A stretch of 64,000 nt of DNA from Tritrichomonas musculus (Eukaryota; Parabasalia; Tritrichomonadida; Tritrichomonadidae). Positions 23,858-34,933 of this stretch are shown here, in pieces. Every line of letters begins with the position of its first letter. The stretch's first letter is position 1. The stretch covers positions 62,001 to 126,000 of the forward strand of contig JAPFFF010000061.1 of assembly GCA_039105265.1 (NCBI GenBank), read 5' to 3'. The position numbers were made by a program, and so were the translations under genes. The notes below the pieces were generated by a model that was not told where the DNA came from, made no database searches, and worked only from the letters and a program-made list of their open reading frames with translations.

Positions 23858-24178
23858 ATGGCGTTCGGAAGCTGGTTGAAGAATCTCGGTAAGAAGATAG
23901 TTAATGGATTCAAGAAAGTAATACCCATCGCAAAAAAAGTAGGGAAAGTTGTTAAGAATACCGTAGCTCCAATACTCGGAACTATAGGTAATGCTATCGG
24001 TGGTAAAGCTGGGAAAGCACTTGATATCGCAAGTAGCATTACCGGTACTGCAGCAGATAAAGCTCTCTCCATCACTGATAAAGTCGATAACTACATCAAA
24101 ACGAATGGGCGTTCAGCGATGGATGATTGGATAGCTCATGAGAGAAACCTCTCAAAACACCTCGTAATCCCTAAATAA
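23858..24178 (+). CDS. Basic amphipathic minor virion-like protein, unit 2
   Basis: Same as 10403-10723. Confidence 0.45.
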   Translation: MAFGSWLKNLGKKIVNGFKKVIPIAKKVGKVVKNTVAPILGTIGNAIGGKAGKALDIASSITGTAADKALSITDKVDNYIKTNGRSAMDDWIAHERNLSKHLVIPK

Positions 24179-24270
24179 ACGTGTTTGATAACGATTGATA
24201 ACGATTGAATATTTATGAAATCATTCAGAAATTATCATTAATAATTCACTATTTTTATTAACACTCAAAC

Positions 24271-24624
24271 ATGGATGTTAAGATTATAGAGCCCATCACG
24301 CACTACATTAAAGAATTCGATACACCTAACGACTTCGATTCATGGTATAAGTCCCATCAAGAAGAGCTCGATAAACTCACCACTCACAAACTCAACAAGA
24401 TGTATCACATCAATGGATATCGCATCACGCGTATTAAAGGTGTATTATCACTCAAGAAAGCATCTCGAAAATCAACTCCTAAAGATGATATCATCACTGA
24501 TAATTCAGAGAACGAGCAGCGTTTCATAGCTATCGAAAATGAGATATCAGATATGTCTGAAGATATCAAGAATATTAAGATTGCTTTAAAATCTATAGAG
24601 AACTACTTCTCAAACCTCGAATGA
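24271..24624 (+). CDS. Small coiled-coil-tail protein (117 aa), unit 2
   Basis: Same as 10816-11169. Confidence 0.5.
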   Translation: MDVKIIEPITHYIKEFDTPNDFDSWYKSHQEELDKLTTHKLNKMYHINGYRITRIKGVLSLKKASRKSTPKDDIITDNSENEQRFIAIENEISDMSEDIKNIKIALKSIENYFSNLE

Positions 24625-24625
24625 G

Positions 24626-25486
24626 TTATAATTGAATGAATGTTTCCCCACCGTCAATCACTTGAATTACGAGATATGGATGAGAGTCGGGATACTCATT
24701 CTTTAACGACATGATATTCTCATATTTTTCATAGAAATCATCGAAACAGAGGTTAGAAGCTGATTGACTATAGATATATCGCAATTGTTGTTTATTGAAG
24801 CATGGGAATATGAATAACGTAGTGATTTCGTTTTTGATATGAGGCTTGAGTCCCTTCCATCCCTGAATCAAGAGAAAGAATGTCATATTCGTATGTCGAC
24901 AACGACGTAATAATTGCGAGAAATATGATGTTTCATTCGTGAAGAGTTTGCTGTTACTGATATCATCAAACAACACAAGCGTATGAAGATACTTTTTATT
25001 GAAATCATCAATGTGTAATGTATTGAATAATCCCTCAATATCACTCTTCGTGATGTTTAATTGTGGATCGTTGAGCATGTTTTCGAGATGATTATTCTTA
25101 ATGGAGTAATACTCATTCTTCGATTTAATGATTTTCTCGATAGTTTTCTCAGCATCGGATTCACTCACGGTTATTATCGGTAATCGAGATTCTATTAAAG
25201 ATTTCAATGCTAAGAAAGATCTATCACTTTCATTCCCATCTTTAGTAACATAAACGAGTAGATGATGAGTATTCATTAACGATATTTTTATCACCTCTTC
25301 CAGAGCTATCACAGTCTTCCCCTGCCCTTGTTTACCAACGATTACATTAACTGAATTATATCTCACGTTAATCTCAGGATGTATCTTATCGATGAATGCT
25401 CCACTCATATCTTTCTTCTTACTCGTTAATACCTCATTCACTTTATTTTTAACGATATCGTTTAACGATATATTCTCAGGTATCAT
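24626..25486 (-). CDS. Packaging-type ATPase, unit 2
   Basis: Same as 11171-12031. Confidence 0.8.
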   Translation of the reverse strand: MIPENISLNDIVKNKVNEVLTSKKKDMSGAFIDKIHPEINVRYNSVNVIVGKQGQGKTVIALEEVIKISLMNTHHLLVYVTKDGNESDRSFLALKSLIESRLPIITVSESDAEKTIEKIIKSKNEYYSIKNNHLENMLNDPQLNITKSDIEGLFNTLHIDDFNKKYLHTLVLFDDISNSKLFTNETSYFSQLLRRCRHTNMTFFLLIQGWKGLKPHIKNEITTLFIFPCFNKQQLRYIYSQSASNLCFDDFYEKYENIMSLKNEYPDSHPYLVIQVIDGGETFIQL

Positions 25487-25536
25487 GTTTATGAAATGTA
25501 AAAATATATATCACAACAGCATCATTCGTATCCCAC

Positions 25537-26742
25537 TTACTCTTCAGGATAAGTAATTCCAGATGTTGAATAAGTAAATCCAGGCATTGGAGTATCGGGA
25601 TCTATTGGTGCATCTTCATCAGCGGCAGCAGCTAATCGAGCATCAATATATGTATCAGAAAATGGAGCTGGTGGTGGTGCTGCTGAAGTATTGAATTCAG
25701 ATGGACCCATGACATATTCACCTGGATGAGCTCCAACAACTCTTACTCCACCTACTACTGTGTTTATTTCGCTAACGATGAAATTAACGACTCCATCATA
25801 AGCATGAGTATTCGTGTTATCTTTAAATGCTGATATCATTGCGCGTACCATATTCATAGTAGATGCTTTACCGTTTTCACTACGTTTCAACTTATCGAAT
25901 TCTTTCTTAGTGAGTGTGTTATGTGGATCTAATGCTGATTTAAGTGATTGATTCCATACCTTTGATGAGAGTTTACCGATGAATTTCAACTTCTCAGGAC
26001 CCGTCAATGCACGTCCGATACTGGTTTCAACGATTGCAGCAGCATCATCAAAAGCGGGTTGGAAGAGGTATTTCTTGAAGATCGCGTATGCCGATAAATT
26101 CTTAGGTGCTGTCGATGTGTATCGCTTACTATTAACTGCATCTTTATAGAATGGGAAGTTCTGATCGTAGTAACTAGTATCGAGGCAAACTCTACCGACA
26201 TTCTCAACTAAGTCTTGTGATGTAGCATCATCGTAACCGAAGTATTGAGGATTGAATTGATCGCGAAGGAAATCTCTCTTACTATATACTTTAACTTCAT
26301 TTCCGTGAGCATCAACATGTGATTTACCTCGCTGATTTCTTACTTGTGCACGTGCAGCTCTTGTAGGAAGTGCGGTGTTATATACTAAATCGTCAGCCCA
26401 TTCACTCTTCTTTGTAGTCCATCCATTAACGATTAATGGATTACCACGTTTATCATAAACGATGACATCAGGGATATTATCACCATTAACATCAGTGAGA
26501 TTCGCTAATACAGCAGGACCGTTGGGATCACGCTTATTCAAGTACCATGGTGAGTTAGGTGATGATTGATTGTGTTTCTGTATCATAGCTTCAGCGTTTT
26601 GTGGAGCGATAGCACTCTTAACACGTTTAACATCACGTTTGATATCGAGAACTATATTCATCAATGAATCCATACCAGGTTTCTTCTCAGCAGTTACTTG
26701 CTTAGGAGTATATCGCAATTGAGGGTAATTTTGTTCTGTCAT
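25537..26742 (-). CDS. Putative virion structural protein (401 aa), unit 2
   Basis: Same as 12082-13287. Confidence 0.55.
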   Translation of the reverse strand: MTEQNYPQLRYTPKQVTAEKKPGMDSLMNIVLDIKRDVKRVKSAIAPQNAEAMIQKHNQSSPNSPWYLNKRDPNGPAVLANLTDVNGDNIPDVIVYDKRGNPLIVNGWTTKKSEWADDLVYNTALPTRAARAQVRNQRGKSHVDAHGNEVKVYSKRDFLRDQFNPQYFGYDDATSQDLVENVGRVCLDTSYYDQNFPFYKDAVNSKRYTSTAPKNLSAYAIFKKYLFQPAFDDAAAIVETSIGRALTGPEKLKFIGKLSSKVWNQSLKSALDPHNTLTKKEFDKLKRSENGKASTMNMVRAMISAFKDNTNTHAYDGVVNFIVSEINTVVGGVRVVGAHPGEYVMGPSEFNTSAAPPPAPFSDTYIDARLAAAADEDAPIDPDTPMPGFTYSTSGITYPEE

Positions 26743-27120
26743 TTGAGTCTGAATAAAAAAACGATATCCCATAATCACATTCACTAACGATTATCCCACT
26801 GGCCCCTCGTTTCACCATGCTCGTCAACGTCATTCACTCACGAATCTTATACTGTATAACGCCTCTCAATATCTTACCGCCCTCTCGATACCTATTAAAA
26901 CACCATCAAATCTCCATAACTGATTTATCGTGTATTAATTATCACTCACGTGATTTTCACCATGAAAACACACATCACATCGTTCCTGAGCACTCGCGTA
27001 CGTCATGTCATGGGTGTGAAATCGATACCGGAACGTCATGAGTTGCATCCGAATTCGACCTCCAGATCACGTGTGTGCAATTTCTGAAAATCGACGTAAA
27101 ACCCTGAAAAAGAGCTGTTT

Positions 27121-27492
27121 TTGGGGGTTTTGAGACGAGTGAGACCCTGCACTATAAAGGGTGTAGGATTCCTTGGAATTTGGTATGGTTTCTCAAGGAT
27201 TTCTTATCTTACCCGCCAACCCGCCAACCCTATACTACTAAATTTGAATAGTTCAATTTATGAATTAATTAGACAAATACGTACTGTTGAAGAATTAGAT
27301 ATAGAGATTATGAAATTGAAGAATGATCCTGATTATGAAAGTTTCCTAGAGGAATTAGAGAAAGAGAAACAAAAATATGAATCCAAAAAAGCTGAAGTAA
27401 TTCAAAACACTCAAACCTTAATCAACTTCATCGAACAAAAAAAATCAACCACATCGAAAAAAATAAAATTATCAATAATATTGAAAGAGTAA
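27121..27492 (+). CDS. Edge-spanning coiled-coil frame, unit 3
   Basis: Same protein as 233-604. Confidence 0.35.
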   Translation: MGVLRRVRPCTIKGVGFLGIWYGFSRISYLTRQPANPILLNLNSSIYELIRQIRTVEELDIEIMKLKNDPDYESFLEELEKEKQKYESKKAEVIQNTQTLINFIEQKKSTTSKKIKLSIILKE

Positions 27493-27504
27493 AAAATTAT
27501 TTCT

Positions 27505-27744
27505 TTATTTAAAAGCATTAATTGTTTTTCCTAATTCTTCAAATTTTTCTTTGAAGTTGTCTTTTCCGAATGCTTCTTGAGCTTCTTTGTATTTATTTTG
27601 GATGTCACTAAGAAAGATGGAAAGGACCTCTCCCAAATCATTGAGATAATCATTCATTTCTTCAAGTTCTTCTTGAGCTTCTTGGACGAGTTCCTGCTTT
27701 TTCGTGAATTCAAAAACGAGCTCGTAAAATCGTTTGTCACTCAT
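27505..27744 (-). CDS. Small coiled-coil protein (79 aa), unit 3
   Basis: Val-20 form, as in unit 2. Confidence 0.6.
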   Translation of the reverse strand: MSDKRFYELVFEFTKKQELVQEAQEELEEMNDYLNDLGEVLSIFLSDIQNKYKEAQEAFGKDNFKEKFEELGKTINAFK

Positions 27745-27786
27745 TAATAAAAAATGGTCTGACATAACCGTTTTCTTTTTTATTAA

Positions 27787-29028
27787 ATGTTGGTTATCTT
27801 TTTGATACTCATTAATCGACCATCAATTGAAGGAATACCTGATGATGCTGAATGGATTTCTTGTTTTGATTGGGAAATTGTTAATGGACAATGGAAATCA
27901 GTTATACCAAATGATGACTTATCATGTTGGACAGATTTTTCAACAACACCCAATTTAACACTTAAACAATCATTTACTGCCTGGAAATTTTGGATCATAG
28001 GAAAAATGTCTACCCGTCATGATGAGGCCGAACTATTTTGGAATTCTCAAAAATATCTCATTAATGAATATTCCAATGTTGAACAAGATTGGATAATTGT
28101 TTTTGAATCAAATGAATTTCCCCTAATGCTAACAAATATTATTATTAATGTTCAACAACATAGAAGCATCCAATTTCGAGGTATTGCATATTTAAGACAT
28201 GAATCTTTAAATCCAGCAATTGAAGGAATACCTGATGATGCTGAATGGATTTCTTGTTTTGATTGGGAAATTGTTAATGGTAAATGGGATTCTCCAATAC
28301 CGAATGATGACTTAGAATGTTATACAAATTCAGGATTAGCAAATAAGTTAACGCTTAAACAATCATTTACTGCTTGGAAATTTTGGATAATTGGTAAAAG
28401 TCAATCCTGGCATGGTGAGGCTGAACTTTTATGGAATTCTCAAAATTATCTCATCAATGAAAGATCCGAGATCGCACAAGATTGGATAATTGTTTTTGAA
28501 TCAAATGAATTTCCACAAATGCTAACAAATATTATTATTAATGTTCAACCTAGTACATGCATCCAATTTCGAGGTATTGCATATTTAAAAAATGAATCTT
28601 TAAATCCATCTTTATCACGTTCACCATCACGTTCACCAACATTCCGCCCATCAATTTCACCATCACGTTCACCATCTTTATCTCCAACAAATCGCCCATC
28701 TCTTTCACCATTACGTTCACCAACATTTAGTCCATCACGTTCACCAACATTCCACCCATCAATTTCACCAATATTCCACCCATCAATTTCACCATCTTTT
28801 CAATTCACTATATCAGATCAATTCTCTGAATCCTATCTTTTCAATTTCTCCTATCAATTCTCTCCATCAGATATTGAACAAAAGAATGTATCAAAAATAA
28901 TAGGTTTATCTGTATCTATTCCATTACTAATTCTCATGATTCTTGCTCTTGGAATTATCTTTTACAAAAATCAAACCAAATTTCAAACTGAAAATTTTAA
29001 TTCAGACTCTGACTCAGCTGGACTTTAA
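27787..29028 (+). CDS. Surface-like two-repeat protein, unit 3
   Basis: Same protein as 899-2140. Confidence 0.75.
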   Translation: MLVIFLILINRPSIEGIPDDAEWISCFDWEIVNGQWKSVIPNDDLSCWTDFSTTPNLTLKQSFTAWKFWIIGKMSTRHDEAELFWNSQKYLINEYSNVEQDWIIVFESNEFPLMLTNIIINVQQHRSIQFRGIAYLRHESLNPAIEGIPDDAEWISCFDWEIVNGKWDSPIPNDDLECYTNSGLANKLTLKQSFTAWKFWIIGKSQSWHGEAELLWNSQNYLINERSEIAQDWIIVFESNEFPQMLTNIIINVQPSTCIQFRGIAYLKNESLNPSLSRSPSRSPTFRPSISPSRSPSLSPTNRPSLSPLRSPTFSPSRSPTFHPSISPIFHPSISPSFQFTISDQFSESYLFNFSYQFSPSDIEQKNVSKIIGLSVSIPLLILMILALGIIFYKNQTKFQTENFNSDSDSAGL

Positions 29029-29077
29029 AAAAATTAAATAAACAAATTTAATTGAATTAATCTCTTTTTTTTATTTA

Positions 29078-29338
29078 TTAAGGAGTAGTTAAAATTTTCT
29101 CTCTTGAATTGTAGATTTGAATCTTATCAAAGAAATCATGTTCAATCATTGTTGTGAAAACAAATGGTGTGTTATGAACTTCTTTCTTAAATCGATCAAG
29201 ATTGTTATTTTCAAGATCATTGATCATAACATTTAATTTGAACATGAAAAATAACTTTAAATGTCGGAAATCAGACACGATATCATTTTTGAACAATTTT
29301 CTAAATTCTAATTCAAGGTCTTGTTCAGTAACAGTCAT
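29078..29338 (-). CDS. Small unknown protein (86 aa), unit 3
   Basis: Same as 2190-2450. Confidence 0.55.
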   Translation of the reverse strand: MTVTEQDLELEFRKLFKNDIVSDFRHLKLFFMFKLNVMINDLENNNLDRFKKEVHNTPFVFTTMIEHDFFDKIQIYNSREKILTTP

Positions 29339-29373
29339 AAATAAAAATGAAAGCGGTTAAAAAACGGTTATGT

Positions 29374-29637
29374 TTATTTATTCTTTAACGTTTCTTCCAA
29401 TTTTCGGAAATTCTCTCTGTTGGAAGTTGCTAAAATCCCAACTGTTATTAGTAAAGAATGTAATTGTTCTTGTCTCTCTGGACGAGAATCATTTTTTAAA
29501 TCAATTTCTTGATCAAAGAATTCTTCAGTCATTTTGATCATTTGGTCACAAGTTTTTTCAATTTCACCTCTAGTGAATTTTAATAAATTTATTAATTCTT
29601 TTTGTTTTTCACTAGGTAAACTTTGTTGGCCCTGCAT
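29374..29637 (-). CDS. Small helical protein (87 aa), unit 3
   Basis: Same as 2486-2749. Confidence 0.55.
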   Translation of the reverse strand: MQGQQSLPSEKQKELINLLKFTRGEIEKTCDQMIKMTEEFFDQEIDLKNDSRPERQEQLHSLLITVGILATSNRENFRKLEETLKNK

Positions 29638-29650
29638 TTAAAAAAATAAA

Positions 29651-30027
29651 CTTTTTGAATGAATTGACTTTTTATTCAAAATTTTCAATTTGATTATTCA
29701 AGTTCCAGACATGTCCCCAATATAATTCTTTTATTTTTCTAAGTTCATCGAGTTTTTTGTTTGTCTCAGGCGTACTTTCTCCTTTGAGTAATTGATCATA
29801 TTCATCAGAATTTTTCTTCCATTGTTCCCAAGTCAAATCTCTTCTTTTCTTTATTTTTCTTCATATTCGGTTTTGTTAAATTCGTCTATCATCCCATGAA
29901 ATATTCTATTGAGATTTTTGTTAATCTTTTTGAGATGAGATTCTATTTTTTCCAATTCTGAAGAACATGGACAATTGGATACTTTAACATAATAATCCGC
30001 ATACATTAACGTTAATAAAAGAAACAT
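29651..30027 (-). pseudogene. Decayed small cassette gene, unit 3
   Basis: Counterpart of 2763-3139. Confidence 0.4.
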
Positions 30028-30794
30028 TTATAAAAATGAACTTTTTGAATTAAATTTTTATTAAACTTTTTGTGAGTGAAAATTTTTAGTGAGGTGGGAT
30101 CGAGGTGGGATTGAGGTGGGATTGAGGTGGGATCGAGGTGGGATTGAGGTGGAAATTTTGTCTTTTTCATTTTATAATATATTTTTTTTATTCCAAGAAT
30201 CTTTCTTTGTTTTGATTTGAAATATTTCTTGACTTTTAATAATTTTCCAAAACCATTTGTTGAATGATGAGTATGAAAATATGAATTATAAAGATAAGTG
30301 ATTTCATCTGACGGATAAATTCTATCTGGTTCAATTATTTTAAGAAAATCTTTAAAATTATTTATCGGGTCAATCTTATCATGATAACTTTTTCCAAATA
30401 CATCTTGTGGGTTTGGAGATCTTGGATTTCCATGACGGTTTGGATTTGCTGGATGTTCTTCTAATTGTTTTTCTACAATTTGATTGATTCCTGCATAAAA
30501 TTCTTCTTCATTTGGAGACGTTGATTGAGGTTCATTAAAATTACGGTTTGGATTTGCTGGATGTTCTTCTGATTGTTTTTCTACAATTTGATTGATTCCT
30601 GCATAAAATTCTTCTTCATTTGGAGACGTTGATTGAGGTTCATTAAAATTACGGTCTATTTCCCAATCATCAATTTCATTATTGACAACAAAGTTTTGAA
30701 AACTATTATTTAAATTTTGCATGTTTGGTGATAATTGATATTGAGGTGAACCCCCAGTTGAATAGTGTAGAGGTAATTCGTTATCACTTGACAT
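30012..30794 (-). CDS. Acidic repeat protein, 260-aa form, unit 3
   Basis: Same as 16557-17339; minisatellite at 30091-30152. Confidence 0.6.
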   Translation of the reverse strand: MSSDNELPLHYSTGGSPQYQLSPNMQNLNNSFQNFVVNNEIDDWEIDRNFNEPQSTSPNEEEFYAGINQIVEKQSEEHPANPNRNFNEPQSTSPNEEEFYAGINQIVEKQLEEHPANPNRHGNPRSPNPQDVFGKSYHDKIDPINNFKDFLKIIEPDRIYPSDEITYLYNSYFHTHHSTNGFGKLLKVKKYFKSKQRKILGIKKIYYKMKKTKFPPQSHLDPTSIPPQSHLDPTSLKIFTHKKFNKNLIQKVHFYKCFFY

Positions 30795-30844
30795 TAATTA
30801 AAAAATGAAAAATGGTTTTGACAGCCACTTTTATTTTTGTATCG

Positions 30845-31321
30845 ATGAATCAACCAACCTTCCTCTCTGATGATTTCTTAATTCCAGAAGCTAGACAAAT
30901 GGAAAATATAAATGAGAATGTCTTTCCTCAATATCAAGGTCAAGAGTTTCATGATCGTGATCTTGAAATAAATACAAATCTCATTCAATTGTTTCCTGAT
31001 GATGTTGTTGGATTGTTAAATTTATTTGAACCAACACTTGAAAATTTAACAACTTCTATCAAATATATATTTCGTTCTCCATTTAATCCAAACCATTTGT
31101 ACAATATTGTGAAAAATTGGTACTTATCTAATCCAGAAAATTCTGAACAAGATCTTCAAGCAATTGGTAGTCAAGAAAATCATCCAGAAGTTTCAAATCA
31201 TTGGATCTTCCCAATTTTGAATGCACTCTCACAATCTCAAAGAAATGTTATTTGGGAGAAATATTTCAATAATACAATTAACCAATTTGTTCAAATTGAT
31301 TTTGTGAAAATTGTTCAATAA
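30845..31321 (+). CDS. Unknown protein upstream of helicase, unit 3
   Basis: Same as 3935-4411. Confidence 0.5.
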   Translation: MNQPTFLSDDFLIPEARQMENINENVFPQYQGQEFHDRDLEINTNLIQLFPDDVVGLLNLFEPTLENLTTSIKYIFRSPFNPNHLYNIVKNWYLSNPENSEQDLQAIGSQENHPEVSNHWIFPILNALSQSQRNVIWEKYFNNTINQFVQIDFVKIVQ

Positions 31322-31464
31322 TCTCATTTAAAGATAAGAATTATAAAAGAAAATATTCTTCTACTGGAATTCGTGTTGGAGATTTCTTTACTGATTTCAA
31401 AAAAGTTTGTTGTTATATTCAACTAGACAATATCTTCATAATTAAAAAATCAAATACGTTAGAA

Positions 31465-32547
31465 ATGTTAAATCCTACTCAATTTGCACCAATATTGAAA
31501 AATATTAAATTAGGGTGTTCAAAAGTTGGTAAAAATACAAAGAAAGCAATTACTGCATTTGATGTTGTTTCCTTTGGGAAGAATTTGGATTTCATTACTT
31601 ATGAATCAATGAAATTCTATTCCGAAGATCCAAACATTTTTTCATATTTTCATTGGTATCCTTATTCAAGATTAATTCTTTGTACACAAAATGTGATTCA
31701 ACCATATTTGGATCATATTTTTAGAGTTATTGCAAATTCTGACCAAGAATTATATGATTATATCATTAAATGGATTTCATTTATTTTTCAACATCCAGAT
31801 GGTAAAACAGGTACTGCATTAGTTCTTATTGGTATACAGGGTTGTGGGAAAAATACATTTACTAATGTTCTTTGTCAACTTTTAGGTGAATATTCTGATC
31901 CAAATGCAAACTTTGATAATATTACAAGCAATTTTAATTACCAAATCTTAAACAAAAAATTATTGGTATGTTCAGAAAAGGAAGATCATAATAAAAACGA
32001 TCGAAAATATCTTAAACAACATGAAAGATTAAAAACGTTAATCACAGAAAGATTCGCTACTATTGAAGGAAAACATAGAAATACTGAATCTAAAGAAAAT
32101 GTTGCCAATTTCATCTTCTTAACAAACAATTCTGCTCCTATTCGAATTGATGAAGACGATAGAAGATTTGTTGTTATAAATTGTTATCCAATGAAAGGTC
32201 AAGACTATTTTGAACCTTTACGTAATCTTGTTTCGACACATGATTTCTTATCAAATTTAATTACTTTTTTCTTGACTGTTGATTTATCAAATTTCTATCC
32301 AGCACAATTTCCTACAACTGAGGCAAGAATGAATTTAATGAACTTTTCAAAATCTCCTGAAAAATTATTTATTGAGGAAAACTTTCAAAAATTCAGAAAT
32401 GGTTATGTAGCTTTTGATGCCTGGCTTGAATTTAAAAAATGGGCAAAAGTAAAAAATTTCAGAACCAAAACTCATCAAGATTTTAATCAAACAATTTTAC
32501 AATACTGCTCATTCAATAATAATGATAAGAAATATAGATTAAGGTAA
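31465..32547 (+). CDS. SF3-type helicase, unit 3
   Basis: Same protein as 4555-5637. Confidence 0.85.
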   Translation: MLNPTQFAPILKNIKLGCSKVGKNTKKAITAFDVVSFGKNLDFITYESMKFYSEDPNIFSYFHWYPYSRLILCTQNVIQPYLDHIFRVIANSDQELYDYIIKWISFIFQHPDGKTGTALVLIGIQGCGKNTFTNVLCQLLGEYSDPNANFDNITSNFNYQILNKKLLVCSEKEDHNKNDRKYLKQHERLKTLITERFATIEGKHRNTESKENVANFIFLTNNSAPIRIDEDDRRFVVINCYPMKGQDYFEPLRNLVSTHDFLSNLITFFLTVDLSNFYPAQFPTTEARMNLMNFSKSPEKLFIEENFQKFRNGYVAFDAWLEFKKWAKVKNFRTKTHQDFNQTILQYCSFNNNDKKYRLR

Positions 32548-32551
32548 CTTT

Positions 32552-32749
32552 TTATTTAATTAAATCTTTTCTTAAAAGTTCAATTTCTTTTTCTACTTTG
32601 TCTCTTTCTCTTCGTAAATCCATTAATTTTCTAAAATCTTTATCATCAAAAACCATTTGATTACCAATAATCCCTGCCTTTTTTTCGATGTCATTTATTT
32701 GTTCATCTAAGATATCCCATTTCTCGTAAGCTTCTTGCAATTTAGACAT
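32552..32749 (-). CDS. Coiled-coil paralogue 1 (65 aa), unit 3
   Basis: Same as 5642-5839. Confidence 0.6.
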   Translation of the reverse strand: MSKLQEAYEKWDILDEQINDIEKKAGIIGNQMVFDDKDFRKLMDLRRERDKVEKEIELLRKDLIK

Positions 32750-32787
32750 GAAAACAAAAATAAAAGTGAAGTGTCAAAACTGCTTTT

Positions 32788-33027
32788 TTATTTAATTTCT
32801 CTTAAAAGTTCTTGAATTTCTTTCATTTGATATCGGAGTCGGTCTCTTTCTCTTCGTAATCGTTCCAATTCTTCTTGATCATCCATCGATAATTTGGATT
32901 CATCATAAATTATAATTGCATCCTCATTTGTGTAATTAGGTGCATTTTTTTGAATTCTTCTTATTTGTTTCCATTTTTCTTTCCATTCTTCTCGAAGACT
33001 TATTAATTTTTCTTCCAATTTAGACAT
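32788..33027 (-). CDS. Coiled-coil paralogue 2 (79 aa), unit 3
   Basis: Same as 5878-6117. Confidence 0.6.
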   Translation of the reverse strand: MSKLEEKLISLREEWKEKWKQIRRIQKNAPNYTNEDAIIIYDESKLSMDDQEELERLRRERDRLRYQMKEIQELLREIK

Positions 33028-33069
33028 GAAAACAAAAATAAAAGTGAAGTGTCAAAACTGCTTTTTTAT

Positions 33070-33381
33070 TTAAAGTTCTTCAATTCTTGTTTCAGCAATT
33101 TTCTTTTTCAAGATTTGTATTTCCAAGTTAATTATTTCAGCTTCCAATCGAAATTCATCATCTTTCTTTTTGATTTGGTCTTTCGTTGGATAAACTTTAG
33201 GATTATCAGAAACTGCTCCCATTGATCCAGATGTTTCTCTTTTTTCTCTTTCTTCTCTTTCTTCTCTTTCACGAACTTCATCCCAAAACTTTTTGAATTC
33301 ATTATTATTATCTTCTTTTTGTTTCAGTACCATTTTCAATTTTATTTCCAATTGTTTAGAGACAAGTGCACTTTCTGACAT
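33070..33381 (-). CDS. Charged coiled-coil protein (103 aa), unit 3
   Basis: Same as 6160-6471. Confidence 0.55.
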   Translation of the reverse strand: MSESALVSKQLEIKLKMVLKQKEDNNNEFKKFWDEVREREEREEREKRETSGSMGAVSDNPKVYPTKDQIKKKDDEFRLEAEIINLEIQILKKKIAETRIEEL

Positions 33382-33438
33382 TATCAAGAAAACAAATAAC
33401 ATTATGGTCTGTCAAAACCGCTCTTTATTGAAATTTAA

Positions 33439-33753
33439 ATGTTATCGTCAGAAGGTGAAAAATTAATGAATTATTTAGAAAAGAAAGCTTATCAAAAGAA
33501 ATTAATAATGCCAAATGAAGCTAGAAATTATAAAGGATATCAAAAAGATTTTGTAACTGATGATGAATTTGAACAAATTTATAATGCTTATTCAGAATTT
33601 CGAAAAGTATTATCTGAATCATTACCTGTAATCACTGATGAAAAAATTCCTGATGATGAATTAAGTTTTGAAGAAAAAATTGAGAACCATGTAATTAATA
33701 ATTTACATAATGAAAATATTCGTACTTTTCCTGAATTTGAAAAATTGACCTGA
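33439..33753 (+). CDS. Small acidic protein (104 aa), unit 3
   Basis: Same as 6529-6843. Confidence 0.5.
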   Translation: MLSSEGEKLMNYLEKKAYQKKLIMPNEARNYKGYQKDFVTDDEFEQIYNAYSEFRKVLSESLPVITDEKIPDDELSFEEKIENHVINNLHNENIRTFPEFEKLT

Positions 33754-34933
33754 ATTCATCAATTTTTGTTGACCATTGTCTTACCAATAAAACATGAGCG
33801 CTCCATTGATCCTGTTCCTTTTGAGTTACCAAATCCAAGACGGTTAAGACATCCAATAATTCACCTTCGTCCAACTTTATTTGAATTCTTTTTTCAATTT
33901 CGTCTTCCAATTTTTCTTCATTCCAGTCAGGGTGTGAAAATTGCACCATTTCTTTTGTGTCATTAATCAATTGTTTTTTGACATTGTTTTGTAAAATATT
34001 TTGATCCCTGTATTTTCGCCAATAAGTTTTCGATTCTTTTTCAGTGAGTAGTTCATCTAATTCCCAATCATCGGAATCAGCAAATTTGTCAGGATTGAGA
34101 ACTCTTTCTCTTGCAATTTTTGTTATTTCGTTGTCTGCTTTTTCTGGGTATATCAGGTGGAGCATTTCTGATAAGTCTCTTATCTGTCTCTTTTGTTGAC
34201 CAGAGACCAATATTATTCTTGGAGTTGGCGCTGGAGGTGGAGGTGTTTGTTGAACATCTTTCGCACGGGGAACTTGTGATCGGCTTGTGATCTTTTTCTT
34301 TGGTTTATCGCGTTTATCAGATTTATCAGGTTTATCAGGTTGAATAACTCTGTTCATTCTTTCAAGTTTTCTTTTTGAAGGTGATTTCTTTTTTGAATTT
34401 GTTTTCTTTCCTGTCTTAGATTTCTTTTTTGAATTTGTTTTCTTTCCTGTCTTAGATTTCTTTTTTGAATTTGTTTTCTTTTTTGGTTCTGGTTTATTTT
34501 TCGTCTTTTCAACTGACCCTGGTTTGATTGTTTCATTCAAATCTTCTAATTGGACTTTTTCTTTCCATTCCATGTATTGTTCTCTTTCTTTCCTGTCGAT
34601 TTCGTTTCTTGTAGCTTGACTTGTCTCATCTGTTGAAAACACCAATTTGAGATATGACTGTCGACTGGTAAAGGTTTTTGTTTTCATAAATTTCAAAATT
34701 TTTCTCAGATCTCTCGGTAAATTGTTTTCATCTTGATAATATTGAAACATTGTTTTCATGATTTCGTCATTTGTCTTTCCGAGAATATCAGCATTGATTG
34801 ATTTGAAATGGTCCATAAATATATCTGTCCAGATTTTGATATTGCCGTTTTCGTCGTAATCATCAACAAATGTATGTGCCAAATTTGATTTGAATAATTC
34901 CATGCAAATCAATCGTGCAACAATTTCATTCAT
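33695..34933 (-). CDS. Lys-rich repeat protein, unit 3
   Basis: Same as 6785-8023. Confidence 0.55.
   Translation of the reverse strand: MNEIVARLICMELFKSNLAHTFVDDYDENGNIKIWTDIFMDHFKSINADILGKTNDEIMKTMFQYYQDENNLPRDLRKILKFMKTKTFTSRQSYLKLVFSTDETSQATRNEIDRKEREQYMEWKEKVQLEDLNETIKPGSVEKTKNKPEPKKKTNSKKKSKTGKKTNSKKKSKTGKKTNSKKKSPSKRKLERMNRVIQPDKPDKSDKRDKPKKKITSRSQVPRAKDVQQTPPPPAPTPRIILVSGQQKRQIRDLSEMLHLIYPEKADNEITKIARERVLNPDKFADSDDWELDELLTEKESKTYWRKYRDQNILQNNVKKQLINDTKEMVQFSHPDWNEEKLEDEIEKRIQIKLDEGELLDVLTVLDLVTQKEQDQWSAHVLLVRQWSTKIDEFRSIFQIQEKYEYFHYVNY

Larger units (their letters stand above)
13434..26888. mobile_element. Tandem unit 2 of the virus-like element
   Basis: Full 13455-bp unit. It differs from unit 1 in the minisatellite (16636-16697) and in one base of the small gene at 14050. 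Confidence 0.8.
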